Assembly: GCA_024682415.1 (NCBI GenBank)
Contig: JAIKZG010000030.1
Location: 1-63,754, forward strand
Length of the DNA stretch: 63,754 bases
Direction: 5' to 3'
Origin: Prevotella sp.
GTDB lineage: Bacteria > Bacteroidota > Bacteroidia > Bacteroidales > Bacteroidaceae
Shown here: piece by piece, positions 1 to 7,295 of the stretch
Numbering within the stretch: the first letter of the stretch is position 1
Layout: the number at the start of each line of letters is the position of its first letter
Translations under genes and position numbers: made by a program
The notes under the pieces: model-generated
The model's database searches: none
Told to the model about the DNA's origin: nothing
Seen by the model: only the letters and a program-made list of their open reading frames with translations

Positions 1-515
1 TAGGTGTTACAAAGTGGAAAACGACGCAGAAAATCAGTTTGTAACAGTTACAAACTCGAAATCAAGGCGAAAAATCACTTTGTAACACCTACAAACTGAA
101 TTTCAAGCTGAAAATGACTTTGTAATTGTTAAAACTGTAAAATTTATCTCGTAATTTTCGTTAATGAGTAAAAACAAAATCATTTTCTGTTGTTTTTTCA
201 CAATTTGTTGCTCCTACAAATGGATTTTTCAGTCGTGATTTGAAATTTGTAATTACAACAAATCGCAAAATTTTACACGTCTTAACATTTGTGGCTATTA
301 CAAACACTTATTTCTTAAAAAGTGTCATAATTGTAACACATACAAACTGATTTTCAGGCTTGATTGAAACTTTGTAACAACTACAAACTGAAAATCGGAC
401 TGAAAACGACTTTGTAACACCTACAAACCGAATTCCAGACCGAAAATGAGTTTGTAACACCTACAAACTGAGTTTCATACCGAAAACGAGTTTGTAACAA
501 CTACAAACTGAGTTT
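1..515. repeat. 40-bp dyad tandem array, left copy (GTTTGTA-N5-TACAAAC)
   Basis: Imperfect tandem repeat. TTTGTA half-sites start at 38, 79 and 119 and again at 371, 411, 451 and 491 (a degenerate one at about 330), giving a period of 40 bp. Each unit holds a 19-bp dyad with 7-bp arms around a 5-bp centre (ACACC or ACAAC), followed by a linker of about 21 bp containing GAAAACGA or GAAAATGA. The middle (125-330) is degenerate but keeps dyads such as TTTGTTGCTCCTACAAA. The whole stretch matches 36444-36959 almost base for base. The left end is cut by the window. It lies directly upstream of the FRG gene promoter. Confidence 0.9.
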
Positions 516-579
516 CACAATAATCACAAATTGCAGTAGTATTTTCCTTTTTTTATGATGGCAATTGAAATTTATTGTG

Positions 580-587
580 TACCTTTG
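580..587 (+). promoter_or_regulatory. -7 box of the FRG cassette promoter
   Basis: TACCTTTG matches the Bacteroidota TAnnTTTG -7 element and lies 36 bp before the FRG ATG. It begins about 65 bp after the end of the dyad array. No good -33 TTTG is visible, only T-rich sequence. Confidence 0.6.
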
Positions 588-623
588 TGGGCAAAAATTG
601 GCAAATAAAAAATATGGTGCTTT

Positions 624-1472
624 ATGATTAATGAGCAGACTACATACATAAAGAATGTCTCAGAGTTCACAAACTGGGCAATGAGCCTAAAGGAGTCTGA
701 AGGAGAAATTACTTTTCCTCTTCTAAACGTGTTCTTTAGAGGACACGCTTCAGAGAAATGGAATTTACAGCCAGGGCTGTTCAGGAAAAATGCCATACAT
801 GAACACGAAATCTTTTTGACCGCTGCTAATCGCTGTTGGTCTGAAACAGCTTCTTTCAGCAATCTTGAGAAGTTGATATATTTTCAGCACTATGGATTAA
901 GGACGCGTTTATTGGATGTCACATCGAATCCGCTGGTTGCATTATACTTCGCTTGCCAAGAGTATAATGGTGATGATGGCCAAGTTAGATACGGATATTA
1001 TGACCCATGTGGAATAGAAATTGTAAAAATAATGGCTGATGTAATAGCTAAATATGACATCGGCAATAATCATCCAGGTGATAGTTGGTTTCACGAATTG
1101 GTTAACAAGTGTGAATTAAGAAGCCATGAGATTCTCAAAAAGCAATTATCAAGGCCTTACTATGTCAACGCTCCATTTAATTCGCAAAGAATTATTGCGC
1201 AGCGTGGCGCGTTTCTTATTGCCCCATTATTTCGCAAAATGGGAAGTGAATACTTTTATGCGGATAATTACGATTTCGATTCTGACAAGGAAAATTCAAT
1301 GTTTGGGAAAAGGAATGTTGTCATCAAGAGTGAACATAAGCATCAGATATTAGATGAACTGCATATTTTAGGAGTCGATGAGGCAAGTATGTTCCCTGAT
1401 ACTTCGCATATACTATCTGCAATAAATGGGGAGCAATTCTCTCCGTACGAGAATTTGGTTTTAGCAATTTAG
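624..1472 (+). CDS. FRG domain-containing protein
   Basis: 282 residues. The FRG-domain hallmarks are visible: FFRGH at residues 37-41 followed by W and LxPG (LQPGLFR, 48-54), and the block QHYGLRTRLLDVTSNPLVAL at 88-107. FRG domains are widespread in accessory islands; their biochemical activity is not firmly established. An upstream ATG at 614 hits a stop after five codons, so 624 is the start. First gene of a four-gene same-strand cassette (624-4655) that ends in an XRE regulator and is bordered by dyad repeats. Base composition is AT-rich compared with the housekeeping genes to the right, consistent with acquisition. Family assignment is firm; a role in phage defence or stress is inference. 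Confidence 0.85.
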   Translation: MINEQTTYIKNVSEFTNWAMSLKESEGEITFPLLNVFFRGHASEKWNLQPGLFRKNAIHEHEIFLTAANRCWSETASFSNLEKLIYFQHYGLRTRLLDVTSNPLVALYFACQEYNGDDGQVRYGYYDPCGIEIVKIMADVIAKYDIGNNHPGDSWFHELVNKCELRSHEILKKQLSRPYYVNAPFNSQRIIAQRGAFLIAPLFRKMGSEYFYADNYDFDSDKENSMFGKRNVVIKSEHKHQILDELHILGVDEASMFPDTSHILSAINGEQFSPYENLVLAI

Positions 1473-1528
1473 TTTAGACGTGCTGACTACGGCACTCAAC
1501 AATAATCTTATATAGGAACTTGCAAGCT

Positions 1529-2773
1529 ATGTTTATAAACAAGATTTTGGAAAATAACACATTGACATTTGATATTGATGGCAAGTTTTTAATCAGTGAT
1601 GTTAAAAAGGGTAATCCTAATTTCATCGCTGATGAAAACTTGAAATCAAGTGTCCTTTTTACTCCATGGACAGGAATAAATCCTCTAATCATAAACTATG
1701 ACCATATTCGCGACACTTATGGTAACTATTGGCAATCTCAATGTGGAGATGATGTATTTAGTGATATATATTTTGATTTTGACACAAATGTGTATTTGTC
1801 TAATGTGTTCAAATTTGAAATATTTGATGTCGGGAATTATAAACAACTGATTAAAAGTTATGAGGAACTTATTCGATTAGAAAATCAAACTTGGTATTAC
1901 TTTAATGTAGTAGTAAAAGAAACCGGCGAAAGCATTTTGGCAATATCGTTTGTTATAGGAGAACTACTTCAAAGAATGGTACAAGATAAATTGTCAAAAT
2001 TGATATTCGACATACCCAAATATATATTTGACGAATATCCTGTTGGCCGATTTGGTAATAGACTGAGCGTTGGCTTTTCTGAAGGGTATTCAGACTTCTT
2101 TCAACTAAAACGTGGTGAATATTGGGATGTTCGTGTAGTACGAATAGAAGAAGCTCCGACCTACATTATCGATAACCCTATAATTGTAGCTCAAACAGAC
2201 AGAAAGAAATGGATTGTTTTAAATAACAAAGTGATAAATGACAAGAAATATGACTATATAAGTGGCTTTGATCAAGGATATGCAATTGTATATAAACGAG
2301 CAAGACAATTTATCCATATCGATTGGAATTTAGATAAGACAACAAGAATAAAAAAAGGGGGCTGGGGTATAATAGACACAAATGGGAACGAGGTATTGCC
2401 TTTAGATGATGGGATAAAACGAATTTGGAATTTTTATGGTAGAGGGTTAACCGGTACGACTGTGGAAATAGACAATGAAGTGTATGCAGATGAAGAACCA
2501 ATACTTTGGTTTGATTTCAAGACGTGTAAACTTTTGCCTGTTAGCCAAGTCGTTCCTGCCGAGAAGTATATTTCTAACGTAAGAAGGAATGAACTTATTA
2601 AAGATTGGAATGAAAAGCTGGAAGATTACAGAATTGAATCTGAACGTGAAGATGCGTACTTAAAAGATGAACTCGCTGAAGCAAGGCGAGATAGTTGGTG
2701 GGCAATGACAGATGGACAATACGGCGATGAGCCAGAAGGATTTGATGGGGATTATTCTTTCTTGGGTGAGTAA
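1529..2773 (+). CDS. WG-repeat-like hypothetical protein
   Basis: 414 residues from the ATG at 1529, preceded by AGGAA about 11 bp upstream. An in-frame TTG at 1520 is possible but less likely. No signal peptide or membrane segment. Residues about 225-255 (KWIVLNNKVINDKKYDYISG, then FDQGYAIVYK) and about 275-300 (GGWGIIDTNGNEVLP) look like two degenerate WG (KWG) repeats, which form beta-propeller-like or solenoid folds. The C-terminus is charged and ends in DGQYGDEPEGFDGDYSFLG, a tail seen in other Bacteroidota WG-repeat proteins. It is 56 bp after the FRG gene and 12 bp before the next, so probably co-transcribed. No enzymatic motif seen; function unknown. It may be the recognition or scaffold partner of the cassette (inference). 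Confidence 0.7.
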   Translation: MFINKILENNTLTFDIDGKFLISDVKKGNPNFIADENLKSSVLFTPWTGINPLIINYDHIRDTYGNYWQSQCGDDVFSDIYFDFDTNVYLSNVFKFEIFDVGNYKQLIKSYEELIRLENQTWYYFNVVVKETGESILAISFVIGELLQRMVQDKLSKLIFDIPKYIFDEYPVGRFGNRLSVGFSEGYSDFFQLKRGEYWDVRVVRIEEAPTYIIDNPIIVAQTDRKKWIVLNNKVINDKKYDYISGFDQGYAIVYKRARQFIHIDWNLDKTTRIKKGGWGIIDTNGNEVLPLDDGIKRIWNFYGRGLTGTTVEIDNEVYADEEPILWFDFKTCKLLPVSQVVPAEKYISNVRRNELIKDWNEKLEDYRIESEREDAYLKDELAEARRDSWWAMTDGQYGDEPEGFDGDYSFLGE

Positions 2774-2785
2774 AATAAGATTCAT

Positions 2786-4342
2786 ATGCCTCTCGCAATA
2801 AACATAGAAGACCTGCTCACGAAGCAGAGGATTGAGTCCAACCGCGTGGAGTTCAAAGCGGGTTGGAATCCGGCAAGCATTTACCATAGCGTATGTGCGT
2901 TTGCCAATGATTTTGATGACCTCGGTGGCGGTTATATCGTGGTCGGTGTGGAAACAGATGATGTTACAGGCGTGGCCAAGCGTCCTGTGGTTGGCGTTTC
3001 ACTGGAGAGAATTGACGGAATATTACAGGATATGGTGGGCTATAACAACAAACTCTCGCCATACTACATGCCTCGGACGAGTGTGGAAGAGGTGGATGGT
3101 ACGCAAGTATTGGTGATATGGTGTCCTGCCGGCATCAACAGACCATACTTCGTACCAGAGAATGTGACGGCAAAAAGTGGCTCCAAGGAATACTTCTATG
3201 TTCGCAGTGGCACAAGCAGCATCATTGCCAAAGGTGAAGTGTTGGATGAACTGCGTGAATTGGCGAGCCGTGTGCCGTTTGATGAACGTGGTAATCCAGA
3301 CATCAAGGTGGAAGACATCTCAACCCTTCTGCTTCGCGAATATCTGGTGAAAGTGAAGAGCAAACTGGCAAATGACCTCTACATCAAACCGCTGGAGGAT
3401 ATATTGGAGCAGATGGACTTGTTTGTTGGTCCATCGGAGAACAGGATGCTGAGGAATGTGGCAGCTATGATGTTCTGCGAGAATCCGAGCAGGTTCTTCA
3501 AACGAACCCAGGTGGAAATTGTGTTCTTCCCAGAAGGTAGGCTGAAGAACCCAAACAATCTGCATGAAGGTCCCGTAATAACAGGCTCCGTCACACAGAT
3601 TATCGACCGCACCCTGGAATACCTGAATCGTATGTTGGTGATGCAGACAGTCATCAAGCCGAAAGACAACAACCGAAGCAAGAAGTTCTTCACCTATCCG
3701 TATCAGGCGTTGGAGGAGAGTGTCACGAACAGTCTTTATCACAGAGACTATAGGGAGTGGGAACCTGTGGTGATAACCGTGGAGCCACAGGGCATCACGA
3801 TTCAGAATGTGGGAGGCCCTGACCGCAGCATACCTAAAGTTGACATCGACAAATGCGAGTTGCTGATTTCCAAGCGCTACCGCAACCGCAGATTGGGAGA
3901 GTATCTGAAAGAACTTGACTTGACCGAAGGTAGAAGTACAGGTATTCCTACCATTCAGAATGAACTTAAGGAGAATGGTTCTCCTCGGGCTATCGTTGTG
4001 ACTGACGAAGATCGCACCTTCTTCCGCATCACCATCCCGTGCCATGAGGCGGCTGGAAACATCATTGCAGATATTGCCAGCAAGGATGACATACGAGAAA
4101 GTTCACAAAAGAGTTCACAAAAGAGTTCACAAAAAGGTTCACAAAAGGATGGCAGTTCACAACATGTTATAGATATGATACGACAAAATCCAGATGTGAC
4201 TACTTCGGAAATGGCAGAAAGAATAGGTATTTCTCGTCGCTCCATAGCAAAGATAACAAATAAGTTGCAAACTGAGGGCGTCATACAACGTGTTGGTGCA
4301 CGAAAGGACGGACATTGGGAGGTTATAATAAAGGAAGAATAA
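2786..4342 (+). CDS. AlbA_2 (Schlafen-type) / ATP-binding regulator with C-terminal winged HTH
   Basis: 518 residues. Residues about 10-135 are an AlbA_2 (divergent AAA_4/Schlafen) domain (ESNRVEFKAGWNP, then GGGYIVVGVE and EYFYVRSGTSS). Residues about 300-425 resemble the HATPase_c_4 module of RecG-like regulators (PYQALEESVTNSLYHRDY, GGPDRS, EGRSTGIPTI). A linker at about 439-452 is built from SSQK repeats encoded by a 12-nt tandem repeat. The last 60 residues form a winged HTH (TTSEMAERIGISRRSIAKIT). This family is often annotated as a transcriptional regulator or putative ATP-dependent helicase, and occurs in mobile and defence islands. It follows the WG gene by 12 bp and precedes the XRE gene by 16 bp. 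Confidence 0.85.
   Translation: MPLAINIEDLLTKQRIESNRVEFKAGWNPASIYHSVCAFANDFDDLGGGYIVVGVETDDVTGVAKRPVVGVSLERIDGILQDMVGYNNKLSPYYMPRTSVEEVDGTQVLVIWCPAGINRPYFVPENVTAKSGSKEYFYVRSGTSSIIAKGEVLDELRELASRVPFDERGNPDIKVEDISTLLLREYLVKVKSKLANDLYIKPLEDILEQMDLFVGPSENRMLRNVAAMMFCENPSRFFKRTQVEIVFFPEGRLKNPNNLHEGPVITGSVTQIIDRTLEYLNRMLVMQTVIKPKDNNRSKKFFTYPYQALEESVTNSLYHRDYREWEPVVITVEPQGITIQNVGGPDRSIPKVDIDKCELLISKRYRNRRLGEYLKELDLTEGRSTGIPTIQNELKENGSPRAIVVTDEDRTFFRITIPCHEAAGNIIADIASKDDIRESSQKSSQKSSQKGSQKDGSSQHVIDMIRQNPDVTTSEMAERIGISRRSIAKITNKLQTEGVIQRVGARKDGHWEVIIKEE
4100..4162 (+). repeat. 12-nt in-frame tandem repeat in the AlbA_2 gene
   Basis: AGTTCACAAAAG units start at 4100, 4112, 4124 and 4136 (the third ends in AA, the fourth starts with G), with a partial unit at 4154. 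They encode SSQK/GSQK linker repeats. Copy-number change would alter linker length without changing frame. Confidence 0.9.
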
Positions 4343-4358
4343 AGTAAATAAATAGAGA

Positions 4359-4655
4359 ATGAACGTATTATTTGGTCAAAAAATAAGGGGAGTCAGAGAC
4401 GAACAAGGTGTACGTCAACGACAATTAGCAGATTTGCTTAACATTGATACTCCTATGTTTAGCAAGATAGAACGAGGTGAGCGCCGTGCCAAACGCGAAC
4501 AGGTTGTCAAACTCGCAGAATTCCTGAATGAAGATAAAACGGAATTGCTTACTTTATGGTTGGCGGATAAAGTTCTGGATGCCGTAGATAAGGAAGACGC
4601 TATCAATCTTGCTGCAATAAAGGTGGCTCGAACAAGATTGCTGAGTGAATGGTGA
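4359..4655 (+). CDS. XRE-family HTH transcriptional regulator
   Basis: 98 residues. Residues 7-62 are a Cro/CI-type helix-turn-helix: LFGQKIRGVRDEQGVRQRQL, then ADLLNIDTPMFSKIERGERR, the usual order of recognition residues. The rest (VVKLAEFLNEDKTELLTLWL) is a helical tail like that of small regulators encoded beside restriction-modification or defence genes. It is the last gene of the FRG cassette, 16 bp after the AlbA_2 gene. Proteins of this type bind short palindromes, and 19-bp palindromes of unknown purpose flank the cassette on both sides. That it binds them is a hypothesis only. Confidence 0.85.
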   Translation: MNVLFGQKIRGVRDEQGVRQRQLADLLNIDTPMFSKIERGERRAKREQVVKLAEFLNEDKTELLTLWLADKVLDAVDKEDAINLAAIKVARTRLLSEW

Positions 4656-4779
4656 CTAAAAAAAGTTAAATACATTAAATCTTCATCTTTTTACTCGTCT
4701 TCAGAATCGACAGACGCACTTTTCTACCGTTTAATACACAAATCGCTGATATGAAGTGATTTGCAAATACCGATACTGA

Positions 4780-4845
4780 AAACGAGTTTGTAACAACTAC
4801 AAACCGAATTTCACGCAGAAACGAGTTTGTAACAATTACGACATA
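4780..4845. repeat. Two-unit copy of the 40-bp dyad repeat
   Basis: TTTGTAACAACTACAAA at 4787 and TTTGTAACAATTACGAC at 4826, 39 bp apart, with the same linker motif (AAACGAG) as the large arrays. With 1-515 it brackets the FRG-WG-AlbA_2-XRE cassette. Confidence 0.85.
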
Positions 4846-4864
4846 AAAAGCGATTTAAACAAAA

Positions 4865-4900
4865 AAATGATGGTGTATCACTTTTGACACACCATCATTT
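4865..4900. terminator. Bidirectional terminator between the XRE gene and serB
   Basis: AAATGATGGTGT pairs with the distal CACACCATCATTT around a loop of about 11 nt. A-rich on the left and T-rich on the right, so it could serve both convergent units. Confidence 0.75.
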
Positions 4901-4960
4901 TATTAATATTTAAATGCTGTTTAAAAACAGATTGTTGATATTACCAATCCATAATATGTT

Positions 4961-6205
4961 TTAGTATTTTCCTTGTTCGCCAAGATAGCTGTCCTTGAAG
5001 CCGAGGAAATAGAGAATGCCATCAAGACCGATAGTGTTGATAGACTGCTGGGCATTAGCCACAACACGAGGCTTGGCATGGAAAGCGATACCCAAACCTG
5101 CCTCTGAAATCATAGGGAGGTCATTGGCACCGTCGCCGACAGCGATGGTCTGAGCCAAGTTCACTTTCTCTACTTGTGCTATAAGTTTCAGCAGCTCTGC
5201 CTTGCGATGACCGTCTACAATCTCGCCGACATAATGTCCTGTGAGCTTGCCGTCCTCGCCTATCTCCAACTCGTTGGCATACACATAGTCAATGCCGTAA
5301 CGCTTCTGCAGATACTCACCGAAATAGGTGAATCCACCACTGAGGATGGCAATCTTATATCCGCAACGCTTGAGCACAGCCATAAGACGGTCGGCACCCT
5401 CCGTGATAGGCAGCTTCTGAGCGATCTCCTTCATCACGCTCACGTCAAGACCTTTCAGCAGAGCCACACGCTCGGTGAAACTCTCCTTGAAATCTATCTC
5501 GCCACGCATGGCACGCTCGGTGATAGCCTTCACCTTATCGCCCACTCCGGCACGCTCTGCCAGCTCGTCAATACACTCTGTCTGAATAAGAGTAGAGTCC
5601 ATATCAAAGCAAATGAGTCGGCGCATACGGCGATACATATCGTCTTCCTGGAAAGAGAAGTCGATACCCATCTGTGACGACATTTCCATGAGGTCTGACT
5701 GCATTTTCTCTCTGTCCTTAGGAGTGCCACGAAGAGAGAACTCTATGCAGGCACGACTTTTACGACCCGGATTCTTTATGCTCATACGACCTGTAAGACG
5801 TATGATAGAGTCTATGTTAAGTCCCTGATCGGCAATAACATGAGTAGCTGCCGCAATCTGAGTAGCGGTAAGCGTGCGTCCTATCACCGTAAGGATATAT
5901 CTGTTCTTGCCCTGTTGGTTTACCCATCCTTCGTATTTCTCATCTGATACAGGTTCAAAACCAATCTGCACGTTCAGCTCAGAAGCCTTAAACAGCAATT
6001 CTTTCATCACCTGACCGGCATTAATGCTGTCGGTGCGGATGAGCACACCCAATGAAAGCGTACTATGAATATCTGCCTGACCCATGTCAAGCACCTGCGC
6101 GTTATAACGTGCCAGAATCTCCATCATGGCTGCGGTAAGTCCCGGCTGATCCTGTCCCGTTATTCTAATTAATATTTGTTCCTCTTTAGGATTTGTCTGT
6201 AGCAT
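4961..6205 (-). CDS. serB: Phosphoserine phosphatase SerB with N-terminal ACT domains
   Basis: 414 residues. Hydrolyses O-phospho-L-serine to serine, the last step of serine biosynthesis. Two ACT-type regulatory domains (about 10-90 and 100-180; ILIRITGQDQPGLTAAMMEI, then YILTVIGRTLTATQIAAATH) precede a HAD phosphatase: FDMDSTLIQTECIDELA at about 199-215 with the nucleophilic Asp, ILSGGFTYF, and GDGANDLPM at about 357. It is longer than E. coli SerB because of the second ACT region, which is common in Bacteroidota. Monocistronic, with a TACCTTTG -7 box at 6238-6245. Confidence 0.96.
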   Translation of the reverse strand: MLQTNPKEEQILIRITGQDQPGLTAAMMEILARYNAQVLDMGQADIHSTLSLGVLIRTDSINAGQVMKELLFKASELNVQIGFEPVSDEKYEGWVNQQGKNRYILTVIGRTLTATQIAAATHVIADQGLNIDSIIRLTGRMSIKNPGRKSRACIEFSLRGTPKDREKMQSDLMEMSSQMGIDFSFQEDDMYRRMRRLICFDMDSTLIQTECIDELAERAGVGDKVKAITERAMRGEIDFKESFTERVALLKGLDVSVMKEIAQKLPITEGADRLMAVLKRCGYKIAILSGGFTYFGEYLQKRYGIDYVYANELEIGEDGKLTGHYVGEIVDGHRKAELLKLIAQVEKVNLAQTIAVGDGANDLPMISEAGLGIAFHAKPRVVANAQQSINTIGLDGILYFLGFKDSYLGEQGKY

Positions 6206-6237
6206 AAGTCTTTGTTTCCTATTTGAAAATTAGACTG

Positions 6238-6245
6238 CAAAGGTA
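6238..6245 (-). promoter_or_regulatory. serB -7 box
   Basis: TACCTTTG on the minus strand (CAAAGGTA on plus), 33 bp upstream of the serB ATG. Confidence 0.7.
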
Positions 6246-6374
6246 TATAAATATGTGGAGAAAATGAACATAAGTATTCTGTTAATACTCATTTGCGCCT
6301 GATTAATTGATTTATATCTTATGTTATCGCAAACAATATTTTTTTAATATTTACCAAGCGCATAAAAAAAACAT

Positions 6375-6403
6375 CAAACCCGAAAGGAAGCCTTTCGGGT
6401 TTG
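6375..6403 (-). terminator. Terminator of the rsfS-ftsH-cdsA unit
   Basis: CAAACCCGAAAGG and CCTTTCGGGTTTG pair around a 3-nt loop. On the minus strand the stem is followed by a T-rich run, just after the cdsA stop. Confidence 0.85.
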
Positions 6404-6425
6404 ACGTTATATTGATGTTATATTA

Positions 6426-7289
6426 TTAAATCAGCGTGAGAGTATAAAGATAAATCACTGCTGCGGGGAGTGCCATAAGGGCGGAGTCAAATCGGTCGAG
6501 CATTCCGCCATGGCCAGGAAGAATGTTTCCGCTGTCCTTAATGCCCAAGGTGCGCTTGAAAAGACTTTCCACCAAGTCGCCCCATGTGCCGAACACCACT
6601 ACTACCAATCCAAGACCCATCCACTCTATGATGTTAAGACCCGAAAGGTTGTTGCTCTGCTCGAAATATCCTATCAAGCCTGCCACGACAAGCACAAAAA
6701 TGCCGCCGCCGATACTTCCTTCCCAACTCTTGCCAGGACTTACGCGTGGGAACAGCTTATGTTTGCCGAAAAGAGAACCTGCGCAATACGCGCCAGAATC
6801 GTTCACCCAAAGGAAGACGAACACGCTCAGCGGCAACAGATAATAGAACATAGGAACGCCACTTGCAGGGTCGGTGCGGAATGCAAGCACGCTCACCATC
6901 GACAACGGCAGCGCGATATACATCTGCGAAAGCATGGCATAAGCCCAGTCGTGAATAGCGTTAGCCGACTTCACATATAGCTCGCTTACGAAAAGATAAA
7001 CTATCGTGAGCAGATAAGGCACGAACACAGCATTTGTCTGTATCAGTCCGCTGTTTATACCGGCGATGGCTATGAAAAGATAGACGCCTGCTACAGTCAC
7101 GATAAAGCGATTTACAAACACGTCGCCCCTTCCGTTTACCAGTCCGCTGAATTCCCATATCGCCAATCCCGTGATAAGCGAGAAGAGGAATATCATGGCT
7201 GTAGGGTTCATCAAGCCCACCACCATAATAGCCACATAAAACACACCTGTTATTGAGCGTGTTATCAGATTTTTCTGTTTGTCTGTCAT
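6426..7289 (-). CDS. cdsA: Phosphatidate cytidylyltransferase
   Basis: 287 residues, integral membrane enzyme making CDP-diacylglycerol from phosphatidate and CTP. Multiple hydrophobic segments. The family signature is near the C-terminus: SLFKRTLGIKDSGNILPGHG followed by GMLDRFDS, with the invariant K-D and PGHGG-DR-D residues. 6 bp after ftsH in the same direction, so probably an operon rsfS-ftsH-cdsA. Supplies precursor for phosphatidylserine, phosphatidylglycerol and cardiolipin; a cardiolipin synthase lies at 14.3 kb. Confidence 0.96.
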   Translation of the reverse strand: MTDKQKNLITRSITGVFYVAIMVVGLMNPTAMIFLFSLITGLAIWEFSGLVNGRGDVFVNRFIVTVAGVYLFIAIAGINSGLIQTNAVFVPYLLTIVYLFVSELYVKSANAIHDWAYAMLSQMYIALPLSMVSVLAFRTDPASGVPMFYYLLPLSVFVFLWVNDSGAYCAGSLFGKHKLFPRVSPGKSWEGSIGGGIFVLVVAGLIGYFEQSNNLSGLNIIEWMGLGLVVVVFGTWGDLVESLFKRTLGIKDSGNILPGHGGMLDRFDSALMALPAAVIYLYTLTLI

Positions 7290-7295
7290 CTTGGC

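Larger units (their letters stand above)
4656..4960. other. Intergenic region closing the FRG cassette
   Basis: Between the XRE gene and the convergent serB. It holds a T-rich stretch, two 40-bp dyad units (4780-4845) and a bidirectional hairpin (4865-4900). No ORF with coding character. Confidence 0.7.

Noticed and set aside
572..862. Minus-strand 96-codon ORF
   Set aside because: Overlaps the FRG gene and its promoter in antisense, without a family pattern.
1..4845. Integron-type cassette array with attC sites
   Set aside because: The dyads lack attC core features (GTTRRRY, R and L boxes), genes are not each followed by a site, and no integrase is present.
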